From: Solilutibacter tolerans
GTDB taxonomy: Bacteria > Pseudomonadota > Gammaproteobacteria > Xanthomonadales > Xanthomonadaceae
Direction: 5' to 3'
Length of the DNA stretch: 64,000 nt
Assembly: GCF_900155935.1 (NCBI RefSeq)
Contig: NZ_FTLW01000001.1
Location: 186,001-250,000 of the forward strand
Shown: positions 59,937-64,000 of the stretch, piece by piece
How positions within the stretch are numbered: position 1 is the stretch's first letter
Layout: each line of letters starts with the position of its first letter
Position numbers and translations under genes: made by a program
The notes under the pieces: generated by a model
Told to the model about the DNA's origin: nothing
Databases searched by the model: none
The model's input: only the letters and a program-made list of their open reading frames with translations

Positions 59937-60263
59937 TCAGCCGAAGGTGCCATCACGGGCCGGATTCTCGCCGCGGTGATGGTCGACCATCTTTTCCTTG
60001 TGCTTCACCAGCACGCGATCAAGTTTGTCGGTCAACAAGTCGATGGCGGCGTACATCGTCTCCGCACTGGCATCGGCATGGTATTCACGGCCGGCGACTT
60101 TCAAATGCCCTTCGGCGCGATGGTTGGGTTTGTCTATCGATAATTGCATGCGCAATTCGAGTGGATGTTCGAAGTGGCGCTCGAGGCGGGTCATCTTGTC
60201 CTGGCTATAGGTACGAAGGGCGTCCGTGATTTCAATGTGCTGGCCGTGGACGTCGATTTGCAT
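59937..60263 (-). CDS. hpf: Ribosome hibernation-promoting factor HPF
   Basis: A 108-aa short HPF/YfiA: MQIDVHGQHIEITDALRTY opens the domain; basic residues and the Asp/His-rich tail (KMVDHHRGE) follow. It docks at the 30S decoding centre in stationary phase. AGGAGG stands 5 bases from ATG 60263. Downstream of rpoN as in E. coli. Confidence 0.95.
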   Translation of the reverse strand: MQIDVHGQHIEITDALRTYSQDKMTRLERHFEHPLELRMQLSIDKPNHRAEGHLKVAGREYHADASAETMYAAIDLLTDKLDRVLVKHKEKMVDHHRGENPARDGTFG

Positions 60264-60383
60264 ATGCGCCTCCTTGGGGCTGCTTCGATGGGTCGAATAC
60301 AGCATCGCGCAAACTTGCCCGCATGGGGTGAAGTTGGAGTTAAAAATTCGCCAGAAAGCTGGAACGCAAGGTTCTGGTCGGGC

Positions 60384-61823
60384 CTAGCCCAGGCGAACAC
60401 GCTGGCCGGAGGCGGGGATGTGCAAGGCCTCGCGGTACTTGGCCACGGTACGCCGGGCCACGGGAATGCCTGACTGTTTCAGTTTTTCAGCGAGGGCGGC
60501 ATCCGATAGTGGCTTGCGTGGGTTTTCGGCATCGACCAAGTCCCGGATCATCGACTGGATCGCAGTGCTGGAGGCTTCACCTGCGCCCGTGTCGATGCCG
60601 GAGGCGAAGAAGTCACGCAGGGCGATCGTCCCACGCGGGGTGCGCACGTATTTGCGTGCGATGGCGCGGGAGATGGTGGATTCGTGCAATTCCAGCTGGA
60701 TGGCGACCTCACGCAATGTCAGCGGGCGCAGTGCCTGCTGGCCAAATTCGAGGAAGCCGGATTGCTCTCGGATCAGGCAATTGACCACCCGCAGCAGCGT
60801 CTCGCCGCGTTGCTCGATGTTCTTCAGCAGCCAGCGCGCCTCCTGCAGGCAGCCGCGCAGGTACTGGCCATCCTGCCCGGTGGTGGAGCCGGCCATCTGC
60901 GCGTACTCCTGGTTGATCGTTACCCGTGGACGCGCGTGCCCGGCAAGCGCCGCCTGCCACAACCCGCGTTGGCGCCAGATGACCGCATCCGGCACGACAT
61001 AGGTGTCATGGGCGATGCCGCCGATCTGCGAACCCGGGCGCGGGTCCAGCGTGCGCAGGAGGGCGACGGCCTGCTCGGCGTCTGCCGTCGTGCAACCGAA
61101 CTGGCGTGCGACCCCTTCGATGCCGATCTTGGGCAGGCGTTCAATCGCCTCGCCGGCGATGCGCAGCGCGAGGGCCACGCCGGGCGTATCGGCAGGCAGG
61201 CGGCGAAGCTGGATCGACAGGCACTCGCCCAGCGAGTTGCCACCGCATCCAACCGGATCGAGTTGCTGGAGGAGGTGCAGGACGGCGAGAAGCTCGTCCT
61301 CACGCGCGATGATGTCTGGCGCGAGGGTGGCGATGATGGAGTCCAGTGTTTCGCGCAGATAGCCGTCGTCATCGATGGCATCGATCAAGGCCAATCCCAG
61401 TTCTTGGTCTCGATTCGAGAGCGCGGTCAGGCCCAGCTGCCAGCGAAGATGGTCCTGCAGACTCTCTTCCGCGATCTGGCGATCAGCAGGGTTGTCGTCA
61501 TCGTCCACTTGACCGCCGCCGTGGCGGGTCCATTCCTCGCCGGACTCACGCCATTCGTCGCGAGTGTCGTCGCTGCTCCAGTTGTCATCGCCGCCCGGCG
61601 CGGCTTCCGAAGGCCCTTCCGGTGGATCGTTTCTGGCATTGATATCGGCCAGCTCCAACGGGCGCGCATCTTCAGCCCATTCCAGTAGCGGATTGGATTC
61701 GACCGCATCGGCCAGTTCGGTTTCGAGCTCGGTGGCTGACATCTGCAACACTGCCAATGCCTGACGCAACTGGGGCGTGAGCGCCAGTTGTTGCGATTGG
61801 GTTGCAGTGAGATGTTGCTTCAT
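60384..61823 (-). CDS. rpoN: RNA polymerase sigma-54 factor RpoN
   Basis: A 479-aa sigma-54. The Gln/Leu-rich region I (QSQQLALTPQLRQALAVLQMS) contacts activators, an acidic region II follows (about 60-115), then the core-binding domain and the HTH. The RpoN box ARRTVAKYRE lies at 456-465. ATG 61823. It should recognise the pilA promoter in this window, with PilR as activator. Confidence 0.96.
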   Translation of the reverse strand: MKQHLTATQSQQLALTPQLRQALAVLQMSATELETELADAVESNPLLEWAEDARPLELADINARNDPPEGPSEAAPGGDDNWSSDDTRDEWRESGEEWTRHGGGQVDDDDNPADRQIAEESLQDHLRWQLGLTALSNRDQELGLALIDAIDDDGYLRETLDSIIATLAPDIIAREDELLAVLHLLQQLDPVGCGGNSLGECLSIQLRRLPADTPGVALALRIAGEAIERLPKIGIEGVARQFGCTTADAEQAVALLRTLDPRPGSQIGGIAHDTYVVPDAVIWRQRGLWQAALAGHARPRVTINQEYAQMAGSTTGQDGQYLRGCLQEARWLLKNIEQRGETLLRVVNCLIREQSGFLEFGQQALRPLTLREVAIQLELHESTISRAIARKYVRTPRGTIALRDFFASGIDTGAGEASSTAIQSMIRDLVDAENPRKPLSDAALAEKLKQSGIPVARRTVAKYREALHIPASGQRVRLG

Positions 61824-61865
61824 GACGCCCCGGTTCCAATGCAGGTCTCCCCGCATACGAGGCGC

Positions 61866-62585
61866 TTACAGGCGGAAGGTTTCGCCCAAGTAAACGCGAC
61901 GCACATCGGGGTTGGCCAGCAGCGCATCCGGAGCCCCCTGAGCGAGAACGCTGCCTTCGTTCAGAATATACGCTCGGTCGCAGATTCCCAAGGTCTCTCG
62001 CACGTTGTGATCGGTGATCAGCACGCCGATGCCACGATTCTTGAGGTGGGTGATGATGCGCTGGATCTCGCCGACGGAGATCGGATCGACGCCCGCGAAG
62101 GGTTCATCCAGCAACATCAGCCGGGGTTTCGCGGCCAGTGCGCGGGCGATTTCTACGCGTCGACGCTCGCCGCCCGAGAGGCTTGCGCCGATCTGGTCGG
62201 CAACATGGGTGATCTGCAGCTCGTCCATCAAGCTGGCCAGTTCCAGTTGGCGGCCCGCCTTGTCCAGGTCATCACGCAACTCCAGCACCAGGCGGATGTT
62301 GTCGGCGACCGACAGTTTGCGGAACACCGAGGGCTCCTGCGGCAGATAACCGACGCCCAGCTTGGCGCGGTCGTACATCGGCTCGTCGGTGATGTCCTGA
62401 CCGTCCAGCACGATCTTGCCGGCATCGGTCGGCACCAGACCAACGATCATGTAGAAACACGTCGTCTTGCCGGCGCCGTTTGGGCCGAGCAAGCCGACCA
62501 CTTCGCCAGCGTCCAGAGTCAGGCCGAAGTCCTTGACGACTTCGCGCGACTTGTAGCGCTTGCGCAGCCCCTCGGCGACCAGCAT
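61866..62585 (-). CDS. lptB: LPS export ABC transporter ATPase LptB
   Basis: A 239-aa ABC ATPase: Walker A GPNGAGKT (34-41), Q-loop YLPQEPSVF, signature [15 protein letters not shown], Walker [15 protein letters not shown]-switch TDHNVRET. It powers LptFG extraction of LPS. ATG overlaps the lptA stop by one base. rpoN follows after 42 bases. Confidence 0.97.
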   Translation of the reverse strand: MLVAEGLRKRYKSREVVKDFGLTLDAGEVVGLLGPNGAGKTTCFYMIVGLVPTDAGKIVLDGQDITDEPMYDRAKLGVGYLPQEPSVFRKLSVADNIRLVLELRDDLDKAGRQLELASLMDELQITHVADQIGASLSGGERRRVEIARALAAKPRLMLLDEPFAGVDPISVGEIQRIITHLKNRGIGVLITDHNVRETLGICDRAYILNEGSVLAQGAPDALLANPDVRRVYLGETFRL

Positions 62586-63091
62586 CAGTTGCTGCCCGTC
62601 TTCGGTTGGATGGTCATGCGCACGCGGCCATTGCCCTGGCCACCGCTCTGCACCTGGCCGTTGCGCATGTTGTAGACCACGCGTTCGCCGCGCAGGTTGC
62701 CGCGGGGCTGGGTCACGACAACGCTACCCGTGAGTGTGACGATTTCGGTCTTCATGTCGTAGTCGACTTTGGAGGCCGTGATGTTGAGAGGCGTGCCATC
62801 GTCCATGAGCTGAGACATGCGAACGGGCGAGCCAGTCAGTATGGTTCGGCGAATATCTCCGCCGCTCTGGAAGACGTCAGCGCGCCCGGCGTTGATCTTG
62901 AGCGTGCCCTGCGTAATCAGGACATTGCCGGTCAACACCGTCGGCGTGCTATCGCTATTGGCGTTGTACGTGGTCGTATCGGCCTCGATGTTCATCGTCT
63001 GGTTGCGATCGGACGACTTGGCCAGCGCCATGCCGCTGGCAGCGACCATAGCGGCCGCGATGAGAAGGGCGTTACTGGATGGACGGCGCAT
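62585..63091 (-). CDS. lptA: LPS transport periplasmic protein LptA
   Basis: A 168-aa periplasmic bridge protein: signal peptide ending GMALA-KSS (residue 25), then an OstA beta-jellyroll with [26 protein letters not shown] and [11 protein letters not shown]. Overlaps lptC by 20 bases. Confidence 0.95.
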   Translation of the reverse strand: MRRPSSNALLIAAAMVAASGMALAKSSDRNQTMNIEADTTTYNANSDSTPTVLTGNVLITQGTLKINAGRADVFQSGGDIRRTILTGSPVRMSQLMDDGTPLNITASKVDYDMKTEIVTLTGSVVVTQPRGNLRGERVVYNMRNGQVQSGGQGNGRVRMTIQPKTGSN

Positions 63092-63629
63092 AGCTGGCTC
63101 GTACCTCGGATTTCAAAATGACACGCTGGGTGTCGAGTTGGGCTTCCAGCCCGCGGCCGCGAATTGTAGCGCCGGGCTGGGTGATGGCGACTTGTTGGTC
63201 ACTGGTGGCGCGGTTCGCATCAGGGAAAACGTTCAGTGCCTCGGTTTCCATTCGCATCTTCTTCGCCCCTTGGGGGTTGTCGAGGATCACGTTGCCGCGC
63301 AGACGCACCTCGCTCCCCTCGCCATTGACCCAGCCCGTCGCCGAGCGTGAACGCCAGCGCTCGCCGTTCTTGTCCGGGAACAGGAAGGTGGGCTGGTCGA
63401 TGTTCATCTCGTGGTTGCCTGGGGTGCGGGCCAGTTTGGGCGCCTGCAGAGTGAAGCCCTCGGTGCCGTCCTTTTGCAGGGTGATGATCTCGAAATCGTG
63501 CAGGATGTAATCCGGGCGTGCCTGGGCTGCGCCTGTGGCGGAGAGGTTGGCGCGTTGGCGGATGATCGCCCAGCCCGCGGCAATGGCGATGATGAGCAAA
63601 ATGAGGGTCAAGGTGCCGCGCCAGCTCAT
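63072..63629 (-). CDS. lptC: LPS export protein LptC
   Basis: A 185-aa bitopic protein: one N-terminal helix (about 5-22), then the periplasmic OstA-like fold (PDYILHDFEIITL, LRGNVILDNPQ). It hands LPS from LptBFG to LptA. Overlaps the kdsC stop by ATGA. Confidence 0.93.
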   Translation of the reverse strand: MSWRGTLTLILLIIAIAAGWAIIRQRANLSATGAAQARPDYILHDFEIITLQKDGTEGFTLQAPKLARTPGNHEMNIDQPTFLFPDKNGERWRSRSATGWVNGEGSEVRLRGNVILDNPQGAKKMRMETEALNVFPDANRATSDQQVAITQPGATIRGRGLEAQLDTQRVILKSEVRASYAPSIQ

Positions 63630-64000
63630 GCCTTGACTCCTGCATTGGCCAGGATCCCTGGCAGTTTGCCTTGCGCTTCCAGCAGCAAGTCGCAGAAATC
63701 GCGGGCAGCACCGAAACCACCTTTGCGTGGCGTGATCCAGTGTGCGTGGGGCGCTGTCCAGTGATGGGCATCTGCAGGTGCGACGGCCAGGCCCACATGC
63801 GGAAACACGCCCAGATCCACCAGGTCATCGCCCATGAAGGCGACCTCATCCATCCCAAGCCCCAGCTTGTCGGCGATGGCGCGGGTGGTGGCCAGCTTGT
63901 CATGCGCGGCGGTGTGCACCTCGGTCAGGCCGAGCTCGGCGCCGCGGATCTCGGTGACCCGGCTCTTGCGCGCCGTGATGAATGCCACTTCGATGCCGTT
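63626..64000 (-). CDS. kdsC: 3-deoxy-D-manno-octulosonate 8-phosphate phosphatase KdsC, 5'-truncated by the window edge
   Basis: C-terminal 124 residues of a HAD phosphatase that frees Kdo from Kdo-8-P. FITARKS is motif II (usual form ITGRxS), K in HDKL motif III and MGDDLVDLG motif IV. The catalytic motif I lies beyond base 64000. Heads the lpt-rpoN-PTS run on this strand. Confidence 0.94.
   Translation of the reverse strand, partial: NGIEVAFITARKSRVTEIRGAELGLTEVHTAAHDKLATTRAIADKLGLGMDEVAFMGDDLVDLGVFPHVGLAVAPADAHHWTAPHAHWITPRKGGFGAARDFCDLLLEAQGKLPGILANAGVKA

Overview
The window is an almost gap-free stretch of bacterial core chromosome with high GC (roughly 60 to 65 % by eye). Gene content and order point to the Gammaproteobacteria, order Xanthomonadales (Lysobacterales), probably Xanthomonadaceae. 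The grounds are secA next to a Nudix-ThiE fusion and coaE-pilD, pilR/pilS beside sucCD, yebC-ruvC-ruvA-kup-(LLM)-ruvB-ybgC-tolQRAB-pal-cpoB, and an rpoN-hpf-ptsN-hprK-rapZ-EIIA(Man)-ptsH-ptsI-mgtE run. The genus cannot be decided from the sequence alone. No insertion sequence, prophage, CRISPR array or obvious foreign island was seen. Both edges cut a gene: secA on the left, kdsC on the right.

Layout. 1-3.5 kb: 3' part of secA and a Nudix/ThiE-like fusion. 3.5-12.4 kb (minus strand): type IV pilus block pilS-pilR-pilA2-pilA1-pilB-pilC-pilD followed by coaE, with a sigma-54 promoter before the pilins and a strong hairpin between the two pilin genes. 12.5-14.6 kb: sucCD. 14.6-19.2 kb: a promoter and cobalamin riboswitch, then class Ia ribonucleotide reductase nrdAB and an overlapping acyl-CoA thioesterase. 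19.3-24.6 kb: nadE, bamD, a coupled rluD-pgeF-DUF4166 trio and an EmrE-type exporter with a two-hairpin leader. 24.8-28.1 kb: clpB and yceH. 28.2-30.5 kb: a second cobalamin riboswitch and a BtuB-like receptor. 30.5-38.9 kb: yheS, a lipoprotein, a SIMPL protein with a possible 43-residue membrane protein upstream, fmdB, aspS, a GNAT protein, a secreted phosphoesterase and an alpha/beta hydrolase. 38.9-44.9 kb: yebC, ruvC, ruvA, kup, a flavin monooxygenase and ruvB. 44.9-52.3 kb: a GNAT protein, the Tol-Pal operon, queE-queC and tRNA-Lys(UUU). 52.3-64 kb (minus strand): kdsC-lptC-lptA-lptB-rpoN-hpf-ptsN-hprK-rapZ-EIIA-ptsH-ptsI-mgtE and a flavoprotein whose 3' end runs antisense into the tRNA.

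How the parts work together. Sigma-54 (rpoN) is encoded about 51 kb from the PilS/PilR-controlled pilin promoter it should serve. Two B12 riboswitches link vitamin B12 supply to its own uptake and to a B12-independent nucleotide reductase. This implies, without proof in this window, a B12-dependent reductase elsewhere in the genome. The PTS genes form a regulatory set without any sugar permease, and HPr carries both His15 and Ser46 next to an HPr kinase. Tol-Pal, Lpt, BamD and SecA make the window rich in envelope functions. The less explained items are the structured mgtE leader, the exporter leader, the pilA1 attenuator, the small membrane ORF, and two genes that look leaderless.
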